Notes under the pieces: model-generated
What the model was told of the DNA's origin: nothing
Databases searched by the model: none
Seen by the model: the letters and a program-made list of their open reading frames with translations, nothing else
Part shown: piece by piece, positions 27,014 through 35,408 of the stretch
Position numbering within the stretch: the first letter of the stretch is position 1
Layout of the letters: every line of letters starts with the position of its first letter
Made by a program: the position numbers and the translations under genes
NCBI GenBank assembly: GCA_023260655.1
Contig: JALQUU010000029.1
Span: forward strand, 1 to 35,759
Direction: 5' to 3'
DNA: 35,759 nucleotides
DNA from: Paracoccaceae bacterium
GTDB taxonomy: Bacteria > Pseudomonadota > Alphaproteobacteria > Rhodobacterales > Rhodobacteraceae

Positions 27014-27997
27014 ATGTATTCCCAAGGTCTAATCGGTGCCGATGGGCGCACCACCGAATCCGAAGAGTTTCTCGCGCGCTTTCAGGCGCGGATTGATGCC
27101 GAGGAAAAGATCGAGCCGACCGATGCGATGCCTGAGGGCTACCGCCGGACGCTGGTTCGCCAGATCGGCCAGCACGCGCATTCCGAAATCGTTGGCATGC
27201 TGCCGGAAGGCAACTGGATCACCCGCGCGCCGTCGCTGCGCCGCAAGGCTGCTCTGCTGGCTAAGGTGCAAGACGAGGGCGGGCACGGGCTTTACCTCTA
27301 TTGCGCTGCCGAGACCCTCGGCGTGAGCCGTGAGGAGATGACCGAAGAGTTGCTTACCGGCAAAGCGAAGTACTCCTCCATTTTCAATTATCCGACGCTC
27401 AGCTGGGCCGATATCGGCATCATCGGCTGGCTCGTGGATGGCGCGGCGATCATGAACCAGATCCCGCTCTGCCGTTGCTCATACGGCCCCTATGCGCGGG
27501 CGATGATCCGGGTTTGCAAGGAAGAGAGCTTCCACCAGCGCCAAGGCTATGAGCTGTGCATGTCGCTCGCCTTCGGCACGCCGGAGCAGAAAGCTATGGT
27601 GCAGGATGCGTTGAACCGTTGGTGGTGGCCCTCGATCATGATGTTCGGCCCGCATGATGCGGATAGCCAGCATTCGGACCAATCGATGGCGTGGAAGATC
27701 AAGCGCTTCTCGAATGACGAGCTGCGTCAGAAGTTCATCGACGCGACCGTGCCGCAAGCCGAATACCTCGGCCTGACGCTGCCTGACCCCGATCTGAAAT
27801 GGAACGAGGAAAAGGGTGGTTACGATCACGGACCGATCGATTGGTCGGAGTTCTGGCGCGTGGTGAAGGGCCAAGGCCCGATGGCGCGTGACCGGATCAA
27901 AGCCCGCAAGAAAGCCTGGGATGAGGGTGCTTGGGTGCGTGAGGCCGCGTTGGCCCATGCCGAGAAGCGCCGCGCCCGTAAGATGGCCGCCGAATAA
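27014..27997 (+). CDS. paaA: phenylacetyl-CoA epoxidase oxygenase subunit PaaA
   Basis: PaaA is the catalytic diiron subunit of phenylacetyl-CoA 1,2-epoxidase. The 327-residue protein has the diiron E-x2-H motifs in [12 protein letters not shown] and [12 protein letters not shown] plus earlier Glu/His ligands ([17 protein letters not shown]). The start at 27014 ([11 protein letters not shown]) is fixed by GGGAGGAG ten bases upstream; an earlier in-frame ATG at 26984 overlaps the promoter palindromes and lacks a site. It heads paaABCDE, and paaB follows after 35 bases. The frame is intact. Confidence 0.97.
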   Translation: MYSQGLIGADGRTTESEEFLARFQARIDAEEKIEPTDAMPEGYRRTLVRQIGQHAHSEIVGMLPEGNWITRAPSLRRKAALLAKVQDEGGHGLYLYCAAETLGVSREEMTEELLTGKAKYSSIFNYPTLSWADIGIIGWLVDGAAIMNQIPLCRCSYGPYARAMIRVCKEESFHQRQGYELCMSLAFGTPEQKAMVQDALNRWWWPSIMMFGPHDADSQHSDQSMAWKIKRFSNDELRQKFIDATVPQAEYLGLTLPDPDLKWNEEKGGYDHGPIDWSEFWRVVKGQGPMARDRIKARKKAWDEGAWVREAALAHAEKRRARKMAAE

Positions 27998-28032
27998 GCC
28001 CCCGCTTTAGACATAACACAGGAGACGAAGCC

Positions 28033-28317
28033 ATGGTTCAGACCACGCCGCTTTGGGAAGTTTTCATCCGTCCGCGCAATGGCCTGTCGCACAAGCATGT
28101 GGGCTCGATTCACGCCGCCGACGAAGTGCTCGCGCTGCAAGCCGCCCGTGACGTTTACACACGCCGGGGCGAGGGCAATTCGATCTGGGTCGTGCGCTCG
28201 GCGGATATCCACGCCTCGGACCCCGATCAGGCGGCCGAGAACTTCGAGCCGACGGCTGACAAGATATATCGCCATCCGACCTTCTACGACATCCCCGAAG
28301 AAGTGGGGCATATGTGA
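28033..28317 (+). CDS. paaB: phenylacetyl-CoA epoxidase subunit PaaB
   Basis: The 94-residue protein is the small structural subunit of the epoxidase complex, needed for its assembly and activity. The start MVQTTPLWEVFIRPRNGLSH and HVGSIHAADEVLALQAARDV then YTRRGEGNSIWVV match PaaB. An AGGAGA site precedes the start by about 9 bases. Its TGA overlaps the ATG of paaC by one base. Confidence 0.95.
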   Translation: MVQTTPLWEVFIRPRNGLSHKHVGSIHAADEVLALQAARDVYTRRGEGNSIWVVRSADIHASDPDQAAENFEPTADKIYRHPTFYDIPEEVGHM

Positions 28318-29063
28318 TGGCTGTTTGGGAAGCCCTTGTTGAGCTGGCCGACGATCACCTCGTCTTGGGCCATCGCGTGAGCGAATGGTGCGGCCATGCG
28401 CCGATGCTGGAAGAAGACTTGGCGATGCCCAATATGGCGCTCGATGTGATCGGCACGGCGCGCACGCTCTATACCCGAGCTGGAGAGCTGGAAGGGAAGG
28501 GGCGCGATGAAGACGCGATTGCCTATCTGCGTAACGAGCGTGAGTATCGAAATTGCCTCTTGGTCGAACGCCCGAACGAGGATTTCGCGCATACGATGCT
28601 GCGCCAACTCTACTTCGCAGCCTTCATGAAAGCCTTCTGGGATGCGGCGCTTTCTTCTGCGGATGACGTGGTGCGTGGTGTTGCGGGGAAGGCGGGCAAA
28701 GAGATGGCCTATCACATTCGCCATGCGGGTGAGTGGGTGATCCGCTTGGGCGATGGCACCGAACAAAGCGCGCGCCGGATGCGCGATGCCGTAGAGGCGC
28801 TTTCGATCTATGTAGATGAATTGTTCGACAGTTCGGACGCCGCTCAAGCCGCGGAAGCGGCGGGTGTTCTGCCGAAGCGGTCAGAGATGCGCGCGGCTTT
28901 CGACAAGGTGATTGGCGACGTTTTCAGTGAGGCGCTTCTTGAGCTGCCGGCAGTGCCGTACGGTCAGCGTGGAGGCCGGAGCGGCCAGCATGGTGAAGGG
29001 CTGGGGCATATGCTGGCGGAGATGCAATCGCTGCATCGTGCCCATCCGGGAGCCGCGTGGTGA
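28317..29063 (+). CDS. paaC: phenylacetyl-CoA epoxidase structural subunit PaaC
   Basis: The 248-residue protein is the ferritin-like scaffold partner of PaaA. Seen are LVLGHRVSEWCGHAPMLEED near residue 15, MALDVIGTARTLYTRAGELE, and KEMAYHIRHAGEWVIRLGDG. The start at 28317 overlaps the paaB stop (TGATG). The 3' end overlaps the GTG of paaD. Its iron-binding residues are not expected to be complete, as is usual for the family. Confidence 0.95.
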   Translation: MAVWEALVELADDHLVLGHRVSEWCGHAPMLEEDLAMPNMALDVIGTARTLYTRAGELEGKGRDEDAIAYLRNEREYRNCLLVERPNEDFAHTMLRQLYFAAFMKAFWDAALSSADDVVRGVAGKAGKEMAYHIRHAGEWVIRLGDGTEQSARRMRDAVEALSIYVDELFDSSDAAQAAEAAGVLPKRSEMRAAFDKVIGDVFSEALLELPAVPYGQRGGRSGQHGEGLGHMLAEMQSLHRAHPGAAW

Positions 29064-29548
29064 GCGGAAGCCCGCAAGGCCAATCGGGGCCCGCATGGGA
29101 GGCTGCTGCCGCCGTGCCGGACCCGGAAGTGCCCTGCGTATCTGTGGCTGAACTGGGCATCCTGCGCTGGGTTCAGATGGAGGGTGAAACGGCAGTTGCC
29201 GGAGTAACGCCCACCTATTCTGGTTGCCCTGCCACGCTGGCAATCGAATTGGCCATCGAGACCGCGCTTCGCGACGCTGGCTTTGACGCCCGGATCGAGC
29301 GCTTGCTTGCGCCGGCTTGGACAACCGACTGGATCACGCCGGAAGGGCGCGAAAAACTCCGCGCTTATGGCATCGCACCACCTGTGAACGGCGGCAAAGC
29401 CTCGCTTTTCGGCGCAGTCGACGTTGCCTGCCCGCGGTGCGGAAGCGACCATACCGAACGCTTAAGTGAATTCGGCTCGACTGCGTGCAAGGCGCAGTAC
29501 CGCTGCAAGGCCTGCCTTGAGCCTTTTGACTATTTCAAATGCATCTGA
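29060..29548 (+). CDS. paaD: phenylacetate degradation protein PaaD (Fe-S assembly-type)
   Basis: The 162-residue protein has an MIP18/DUF59-like N-terminal part (VPDPEVPCVSVAELGILRWV, YSGCPATLAIELAIETAL) and a C-terminal zinc-type cysteine cluster (CPRCGS, CKAQYRCKACLEPFDYFKC). PaaD is needed for maturation of the epoxidase reductase/complex. The start is GTG: 29060 shares GTGA with the paaC stop; 29057 is also possible. No better ribosome site distinguishes them. paaE follows 10 bases later. Confidence 0.92.
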   Translation: MSGSPQGQSGPAWEAAAAVPDPEVPCVSVAELGILRWVQMEGETAVAGVTPTYSGCPATLAIELAIETALRDAGFDARIERLLAPAWTTDWITPEGREKLRAYGIAPPVNGGKASLFGAVDVACPRCGSDHTERLSEFGSTACKAQYRCKACLEPFDYFKCI

Positions 29549-29558
29549 GGGAAACCCC

Positions 29559-30599
29559 ATGTTCCACGATCTGACCATCCGCGCCGTCCGCGCCGAAACG
29601 CCCGAAGCCGTCGCGATCACCTTTGATGCCCCCGCAAGCGGTTTTGACTGGACCCCAGGCCAATATCTGACCCTCCGCGCTACGGTGAACGGCGAAGACA
29701 TCCGCCGCAGCTATTCCATCGCATCGCTGCCCGGCGAGGCGTTGACTGTAGGCGTGAAGCGGGTAGACGACGGCGCTTTCTCGACGTTCGCTCAAACCCT
29801 GAAAGCGGGTGAGAAAATCGCCGTGATGCCGCCCGAAGGCCGCTTCACGTGGAAAGGCGAACGGAAGGTTGTACTGATTGCGGCAGGTTCTGGTGTGACG
29901 CCGATGTTGTCGATTGCAGGCGCGGCTTTGGCGGCAGGCGCAGACGTGACGCTCGTTTACGGCAACCGCAGCACCAATACGATCATGTTCCGCGATGCAC
30001 TGGACGCATTGAAAGACCGCTACCTCGAGCGCTTTACGCTCGTGCATATCCTGAGCCGGGAAGCGCAGGATGTGGCGCTTCTGAATGGCCGCGTTTCCGG
30101 AGAGAAAGTGGATCGGCTCGCAGCAGCGGGTGCCGTGGATCTTGACGGGGCCAACGCCATTTTCCTGTGCGGCCCGGGCGAGATGATCGACGATGTTTCC
30201 GCGGCCCTGTCTGCTCGCGGTATCGCGCCGGAGCGTGTGCATTTCGAGCGCTTCTACACCGCAGGCGAAGCGCCCCGCGCGCCCCGATCGGCTGCAGCAA
30301 CCGAGGCAGCAAAGGCTGGCGTGACGGTAGATGTGGTTCTCGATGGCGTACGTCGTACGTTCACCGTCGAGGAAGGCGACGACACGGTTCTAGATGCGGC
30401 CGAACGCCAAGGGTTGGAACTGCCCTATTCCTGCCGGGGTGGCATGTGCTGCACCTGCCGTTGTAAAGTTAGTGAAGGCACAGCGGAAATGGCGGTGAAT
30501 TACTCGCTGGAAGAGTGGGAAACCAAGGCAGGTTTCACGCTGGCCTGCCAAGCCCGCCCGACTTCGGAAAAGCTTGTTCTGGATTTTGACGCGGCCTGA
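29559..30599 (+). CDS. paaE: phenylacetyl-CoA epoxidase reductase subunit PaaE
   Basis: The 346-residue protein passes electrons from NADPH to PaaA. A ferredoxin-reductase-like FAD domain has RRSYSIAS near residues 49-56. An NAD(P) domain with IAAGSGVTPMLSIAGAAL follows, then a C-terminal plant-type [2Fe-2S] domain with CRGGMCCTCRCKV and a distal Cys in LACQARP. The start at 29559 (MFHDLTIRAV) has GAGGGA upstream; the longer reading overlaps paaD and lacks homology. It ends 15 bases before the methyltransferase gene. Confidence 0.95.
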   Translation: MFHDLTIRAVRAETPEAVAITFDAPASGFDWTPGQYLTLRATVNGEDIRRSYSIASLPGEALTVGVKRVDDGAFSTFAQTLKAGEKIAVMPPEGRFTWKGERKVVLIAAGSGVTPMLSIAGAALAAGADVTLVYGNRSTNTIMFRDALDALKDRYLERFTLVHILSREAQDVALLNGRVSGEKVDRLAAAGAVDLDGANAIFLCGPGEMIDDVSAALSARGIAPERVHFERFYTAGEAPRAPRSAAATEAAKAGVTVDVVLDGVRRTFTVEEGDDTVLDAAERQGLELPYSCRGGMCCTCRCKVSEGTAEMAVNYSLEEWETKAGFTLACQARPTSEKLVLDFDAA

Positions 30600-30614
30600 C
30601 GGCATCATCGGGGC

Positions 30615-31238
30615 ATGACCATCGATCTCGACGCAGCCTACAAGATTCATACCCCGGAAGACTCCAAGCAGCTCTATGCGGCTTGGGCGGAGACCTATGA
30701 GTCCGGATTTGTGGCTGATATGGACTATCGTCTGCCTCTGGCAGTAGCCGAGGCAGCGGCAAAGTGGCAGATGCCAGGCCCGATCCTTGACTTGGGCGCT
30801 GGCACCGGCTTGGTGGGCGCGGCGCTTACTGGTTTGGGCTGTGGGCCAGTCGATGGCACCGATATCGCCGCCGAGATGTTGGAAAAGGCAGCCGAAAAGG
30901 CCTGCTACCGAGCACTTTTCCAAGCCGACTTGCTCGCGGGCTTGCCTGTTCCTGATCACAGTTACGCTGGAATAGTCTCTTCTGGGACGTTTACGCTCGG
31001 CCATGTCGGGCCGGAAGCCTTGCCTGAAGTGGTGCGGGTTTTGCGGCCAGGCGGTCTCGCTTTGATTTCGGTCTCAAAGCATCATTGGCGCTGTTCGAAC
31101 TTTGGTTCTCACCTTGAACGCCTGCGTGGGGTCACCGCACGCGCCATAGAAGAGGTTCCGATCTACGGTGTATCGGCGCGCGGAGACCATGCCCGTGATC
31201 GAGCCTATCTTCTCCGGTTCCGAAAGTCGCCGTACTGA
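30615..31238 (+). CDS. class I SAM-dependent methyltransferase
   Basis: The 207-residue protein has the Rossmann-type SAM motif I PILDLGAGTGLVGAAL near residues 55-70, then an acidic GTDIAAEMLEKA, motif IV region YAGIVSSGTFTLGHV and the motif VRVLRPGGLALISVS. It starts 15 bases after paaE on the same strand, with no terminator between, so it is probably in the paa transcript. The substrate is unknown; it resembles general small-molecule methyltransferases. No role in phenylacetate breakdown is known to me. Confidence 0.88.
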   Translation: MTIDLDAAYKIHTPEDSKQLYAAWAETYESGFVADMDYRLPLAVAEAAAKWQMPGPILDLGAGTGLVGAALTGLGCGPVDGTDIAAEMLEKAAEKACYRALFQADLLAGLPVPDHSYAGIVSSGTFTLGHVGPEALPEVVRVLRPGGLALISVSKHHWRCSNFGSHLERLRGVTARAIEEVPIYGVSARGDHARDRAYLLRFRKSPY

Positions 31239-31303
31239 TCCGCTCTGCGGTTCTCAGGAAGCAGCTGCTCACTCAAATCCGAGCAAGTCTTTCATATTGG
31301 CAA

Positions 31304-31337
31304 AAATATCCCGGGGGTGCGGGGGCAGCGCCCCCGC
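31304..31337 (-). terminator. folC terminator; Rhodobacterales-type GC hairpin repeat
   Basis: A perfect 8-bp stem (31319-31326 with 31330-31337) and three-base loop lie 1 base beyond the folC stop. On the minus strand it is followed by CCCCCGGGATATTTTTGCC, with a T-run. I recall very similar ATATCCCGGGGG plus GGGGGCAGCGCCCCC elements at many gene ends in Rhodobacterales. Confidence 0.7.
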
Positions 31338-31338
31338 T

Positions 31339-32604
31339 TCAACCGTGTTCGCGCAGGATGCCGCCCGCAAGGTAGAGCGAGCCGCAAATCAGGACCCTTG
31401 CCTCGGGATCCTGTGCTGTGATTTCCGCCAACGCGTCCTTCACCGACGGGGCAGGCTTCGTGGGAAGGCCTGCCAATCGTGCGGCTTCGGCTGTGGTTTC
31501 TGCGGGAAGGGTGTTTGCTTCGCCGGGAATGGAGACCGCAAAAAGGCTTTCGGCCTTTCCCTTCAAAGGGCGCATATAGCCGGTCACGTCTTTGGTGTTC
31601 AGCATGCCGCAGATCAGGTGAGTCCGCCGTGGAGGAAGCGTGCCCAAGTGGTGGGCGATGGCCTCTCCGGCGGCTGGGTTATGACCGCCGTCAAGCCAAA
31701 GCTCGACACCGGGTGCGAGGTCGACCAGAGGGCCCGTGCGGAGGCGCTGCATCCGGGCGGGCCAGAAGGCTTTGGTGACGGCCGCTTCCGGATTCCCGGT
31801 ACCGAGGAGCCGGAGCGCCATGAGCGCCGCTCCGGCGTTGTCGATCTGATGGCGGCCGGGAAGGTTGGGCTGGGGCAGATCGAGTAGGCCGTTTTCGTCC
31901 TGAAAGGCCATGCGCCCGTGTTCGGGCCAGCATTGCCAGTATTGGTTATGGGCGAAAACCGGAGCTGAGTGCCGTGCTGCGATGGCCTCAATGGTGTCGA
32001 GGCCATCCGGATCCTGCGGGCCGACCACAACAGGAACGCCACGTTTGATGATGCCAGCCTTTTCGCCCGCGATTTTGGCAATCGTGTCGCCAAGGTATTG
32101 CTCGTGATCCATCGAGACCGGCGTGATGATTGTCAGGGCTGGCTTCGCGACGACGTTCGTCGCGTCGAGCCGCCCGCCGAGGCCGACTTCGAGTAGTGTG
32201 TAATCGGCGGGGGTGCGGGCCATGGCCAACAAGGCGGCGCAGGTGGTGATCTCGAAATAGGTAATCGGAGCGCCGCCGTTGGCCTCGTAGCATTCGTCGA
32301 GATAGGCGGTGAGCGCTTCTTCGGTGATCAGCTCGCCGGCAAGGCGGATACGCTCGTGGAAGCGGGCAAGGTGGGGCGAGGTGTAAGCGTGCACCTTGTG
32401 ACCGGCGGCCTCAAGACCAGCGCGGATCATGGCCTGTGTTGACCCCTTACCGTTCGTGCCTGCGATGTGGATCACGGGAGGGAGTTTGTCTTGCGGGTTG
32501 CCCAAGGCTTCGAGAAGACACCAAACGCGATCAAGCGTCAGATCGATGATCTTCGGGTGCAGCGCCATCATGCGGGCGAGAATGGCGTCGGAACCTTGAG
32601 TCAT
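31339..32604 (-). CDS. folC: bifunctional folylpolyglutamate/dihydrofolate synthase
   Basis: The 421-residue ligase adds glutamate to dihydropteroate and folates using ATP. Visible: P-loop HIAGTNGKGSTQAM near residues 47-59, SPHLARFHERIRL (family signature), TFFEITTCA-like YFEITTCAALLA, GLGGRLDATNVV, and LWLDGGHNPAAGEA. Length is normal. The start is ATG at 32602-32604. It follows accD (103-base gap containing a weak GATGCC/GGCATC hairpin) in the frequent accD-folC order. Confidence 0.96.
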   Translation of the reverse strand: MTQGSDAILARMMALHPKIIDLTLDRVWCLLEALGNPQDKLPPVIHIAGTNGKGSTQAMIRAGLEAAGHKVHAYTSPHLARFHERIRLAGELITEEALTAYLDECYEANGGAPITYFEITTCAALLAMARTPADYTLLEVGLGGRLDATNVVAKPALTIITPVSMDHEQYLGDTIAKIAGEKAGIIKRGVPVVVGPQDPDGLDTIEAIAARHSAPVFAHNQYWQCWPEHGRMAFQDENGLLDLPQPNLPGRHQIDNAGAALMALRLLGTGNPEAAVTKAFWPARMQRLRTGPLVDLAPGVELWLDGGHNPAAGEAIAHHLGTLPPRRTHLICGMLNTKDVTGYMRPLKGKAESLFAVSIPGEANTLPAETTAEAARLAGLPTKPAPSVKDALAEITAQDPEARVLICGSLYLAGGILREHG

Positions 32605-32707
32605 GGCATTTTCCTCATCGGAGGGCTTGGCTTAAATCGGAAGATGCCCCGCCAAAGGAGCGAGGCATCGAACTGGAACGACATTTCCTAGTGGAAAGCG
32701 GCGTTGA

Positions 32708-33616
32708 TCAGGGCTTCGCAGGGGCCGCTTCGGCCACCGGGGCGGGCAAGTCACCTTTCACAGGCGGCGTCATGCCCAGAAGCATACGGATAATGGTGAT
32801 CAGTTCTTCGCGGATCTTACCACGCGGGGTAACGCGATCCAGCATCCCGTGGTCGAGCAGGTACTCGGCGCGCTGGAAGCCTTCGGGGAGCTTTTCGCGA
32901 ATGGTTTGTTCGATCACGCGCGGGCCCGCGAAGCAGATCAGGGCGTTGGGTTCGGCAATCTGCACGTCACCCAGCATTGCGTAGGAGGCTGTGACACCGC
33001 CGGTCGTCGGGTGGGTCAGCACGACGATATAGGGCAGGCCCGCCTCTTTCAGCATTTGCACCGCAACTGTCGTGCGCGGCATTTGCATCAAGGACAGGAT
33101 GCCTTCCTGCATCCGCGCGCCGCCAGCGGCGGAAAAGAGCACCAAAGGCCGCTTCAGTTTCACGGCTTCTTCGGCGGCGGCAATGATGGCGTTGCCGACA
33201 TACATGCCCATCGAGCCACCCATGAACGAAAAGTCCTGAGCAGCGGCAACAATCGGAGTGCGCCCGATTTCGCCAGTGGCGACGAGCATGGCTTCTTTCT
33301 CGCCCGTGGATTTCTGGGCAGACTTCATGCGCTCTGGATATTTTTTCTGATCGCGGAATTGCAGCGGGTCCGTGACCGGCTCGGGGACTTTCACTTCTGT
33401 GAAGATGCCGCCGTCGAAGAGCGTGGAGAAACGGGCGCGCGGTGTGATCGCCATATGGTGGCCGCAGGATGTGCAGACGTTCAGGTTATCCTTGAGCTCG
33501 CGGTGGAACAGCATCGTTCCGCATTCGTCGCACTTCGACCAGAGATTATCCGGCACCTCGCGGCGGGAGAAAATCGAGTTGATCGTCGGGCGGACGTAGT
33601 TGGTGATCCAGTTCAT
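32708..33616 (-). CDS. accD: acetyl-CoA carboxylase carboxyltransferase subunit beta
   Basis: AccD transfers carboxyl from biotin to acetyl-CoA in fatty acid synthesis. The 302-residue protein begins [16 protein letters not shown], and has the four-cysteine zinc ribbon (KCDECG and CTSCGHH, about residues 28-50) and the crotonase-like core with [15 protein letters not shown] and [18 protein letters not shown]. The ATG at 33614-33616 matches the family start; a longer upstream reading is unsupported. The C-terminus is Ala/Pro-rich (VAEAAPAKP). It is followed by folC. Confidence 0.96.
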   Translation of the reverse strand: MNWITNYVRPTINSIFSRREVPDNLWSKCDECGTMLFHRELKDNLNVCTSCGHHMAITPRARFSTLFDGGIFTEVKVPEPVTDPLQFRDQKKYPERMKSAQKSTGEKEAMLVATGEIGRTPIVAAAQDFSFMGGSMGMYVGNAIIAAAEEAVKLKRPLVLFSAAGGARMQEGILSLMQMPRTTVAVQMLKEAGLPYIVVLTHPTTGGVTASYAMLGDVQIAEPNALICFAGPRVIEQTIREKLPEGFQRAEYLLDHGMLDRVTPRGKIREELITIIRMLLGMTPPVKGDLPAPVAEAAPAKP

Positions 33617-33677
33617 CGGGCTTTGTCCTCCGGACTTGCTGCGGCTCCGAAATAAGGCGGGACGCGGCGTAATGCAA

Positions 33678-34580
33678 TCAGCGCCTGATCGCAAACCGTG
33701 CAGCGAGCCACATCAGGCCGACGCCGCACAGTTCGATTTTGAACGGCATCGAGAAAAATGCGCTTTCTGGCAGGGCTTCGGAGCCTGCCAAGGCACCGGG
33801 GGCGAAAAGAACCAGAGCGAGGCCGGAATCCGGCCCTTCAACTTCGGCAAAGAACAGGAACGCGAAGGCGTTATTTGCGAGATGGAGCCCGAGCGCGGCT
33901 CCGATGCTGCCTGTTCGGGCGGTGAGGTCTGCGGCGGCTAGGCCGAAGAAGAAGGCCCAAAGCGAGTATTGGGCGCTTTCCGTGAAGGTGCTTCCGTTAT
34001 CCCAGTGCACGGCGGCGAAGAGGAGGGACGGGACTGTGAGCCAGACCAGCGGATGCGGAAAGCGGGCGGCAAGCTGGCTTTGGATGTAGCCTCTGTAGAG
34101 CAACTCTTCGGCGCAAGTCTGGATGATGAGCGCCAAAATGGCCGGGAGCAGGAGGAGGAGCCACTGTGGGATCGCGCGCAGGTGGTCGATTTCGGAAGTG
34201 TCCCACCCAGGGGGGAGCGCTTCCATCGCGAGCATGAAAGCCAGAACAATGAGGAAGGACCGGATCAGATCGCGTTGGAAGATCTGTATTGGCCCGATCA
34301 GAGAAAGGGCCTTTCGACCATGACCCCACAGGGCGACGATGATCGTTGCGGCGATCAGGAGGCCGAAGGAGGAAAGCTGAAGAAGGAGGCCGACAGTCGT
34401 GTCTCCGTAAAAGTAGCTGTCTCCGATTGCGTCGGGCGCGTTGGCGAGGAGTGCATCAACGATCTGAAGGGCGACAGCGTAAATCGCTTCAATGAGAACG
34501 ATGCCGATAGCCAGCCTGATCAAACCCGAGTGCGGCGTTGCTGGTTCGACGAGGTATTGATGGTTGGCGTATGCGCGCAT
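33678..34580 (-). CDS. CPBP-family intramembrane glutamic endopeptidase
   Basis: The 300-residue protein has about eight hydrophobic segments (starting near 22-48, 62-85, 108-120, 138-155, 177-192, 205-220, 228-243 and the C-terminus). It carries the CAAX/CPBP protease motifs: Glu158-Glu159 and Arg163 in [10 protein letters not shown], a His in AAVHWDNG (192) and HLANN (His233, Asn237). It would cut membrane substrates; the target is unknown. It precedes accD by 61 bases on the same strand. The start at 34578-34580 lacks a strong site but no better one is seen. Confidence 0.85.
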   Translation of the reverse strand: MRAYANHQYLVEPATPHSGLIRLAIGIVLIEAIYAVALQIVDALLANAPDAIGDSYFYGDTTVGLLLQLSSFGLLIAATIIVALWGHGRKALSLIGPIQIFQRDLIRSFLIVLAFMLAMEALPPGWDTSEIDHLRAIPQWLLLLLPAILALIIQTCAEELLYRGYIQSQLAARFPHPLVWLTVPSLLFAAVHWDNGSTFTESAQYSLWAFFFGLAAADLTARTGSIGAALGLHLANNAFAFLFFAEVEGPDSGLALVLFAPGALAGSEALPESAFFSMPFKIELCGVGLMWLAARFAIRR

Positions 34581-34812
34581 TTTTCGGTTCTTGCCGTCGG
34601 ATCTTCCGGTGTTGGACTAATTCGTTGTTGCCACGCTCAGCCCGTCTTCGAAAGGGGAAAGCCCGGTGCTTTTGGAATGATTCACCGCTCACTGGATCTT
34701 TGCTTTCCAAAAGGCCGCAATTCATGTATGCGCCGCCCATCTGTGACGTGAGCCCTGCCCTCGGGCGCATGCGTAGGATTGAGGGCGGCGGCAATGGGGC
34801 CGCCAGATAAAC

Positions 34813-34841
34813 GGAGCACCCGGAGGGCCGGGAGAGGCTCC
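34813..34841 (+). promoter_or_regulatory. stem-loop in the pnp leader
   Basis: Outer stem GGAGC/GCTCC and inner stem CCCGG/CCGGG with an AGGG loop end 15 bases before the pnp start, next to the ribosome site GAGG. In enterobacteria a leader hairpin mediates pnp autoregulation; this may be analogous. The rest of the gap 34581-34812 shows another GGCGGC/GCCGCC pair but no gene; rpsO, often just before pnp, is absent. Confidence 0.5.
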
Positions 34842-34856
34842 TTGAGGATACGCTAG

Positions 34857-35408
34857 ATGTTCAATGAAGTGAAAAAGTCGATCCAGTGGGGCGAAGAAAC
34901 GCTGACGCTGGAAACGGGTAAGATTGCCCGTCAGGCAGACGGCACCGTGATCGCCACCTTGGGCGAAACCTCGGTGATGGCGAACGTGACGTTCGCGAAA
35001 GAGCAGAAGCCCGGTCAGGATTTCTTCCCGCTGACCGTGCACTACCAAGAGAAATACTACGCCGCCGGTAAGGTTCCGGGTGGCTTCTTCAAGCGCGAAG
35101 CGCGTCCGACCGAGAAGGAAACGCTGACCGCGCGCCTGATCGACCGTCCGATCCGCCCGCTCTTCGTCGATGGTTTCAAGAACGAAGTGCTCATCATGTG
35201 CACCGTTCTGAGCCATGACCTCGTGAACGACCCTGACGTTGTGGCGATGATCGCGGCTTCGGCTGCCCTCACCATTTCGGGCGCGCCGTTCATGGGCCCG
35301 ATCGCTGGTGCGCGTGTTGGCTTCGTGGATGGCAACTATGTTCTCAACCCGTCGGTTGATGACATGACCCGCCTGCGCAACAACCCCGAGCAGCGCCTCG
35401 ACCTCGTC
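34857..35408 (+). CDS. pnp: polyribonucleotide nucleotidyltransferase, N-terminal part only
   Basis: The first 184 codons match PNPase, the phosphorolytic 3'-5' RNA exonuclease of the degradosome. It begins [20 protein letters not shown], with [40 protein letters not shown] and [20 protein letters not shown] in order (first RNase PH domain). After [10 protein letters not shown] (about 35408) the usual VAGT... continuation is absent and a methyltransferase sequence follows in the same frame to the end of the window. The ribosome site is GAGG at 34844-34847. The remaining roughly 500 residues of PNPase are missing here. Confidence 0.93.
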
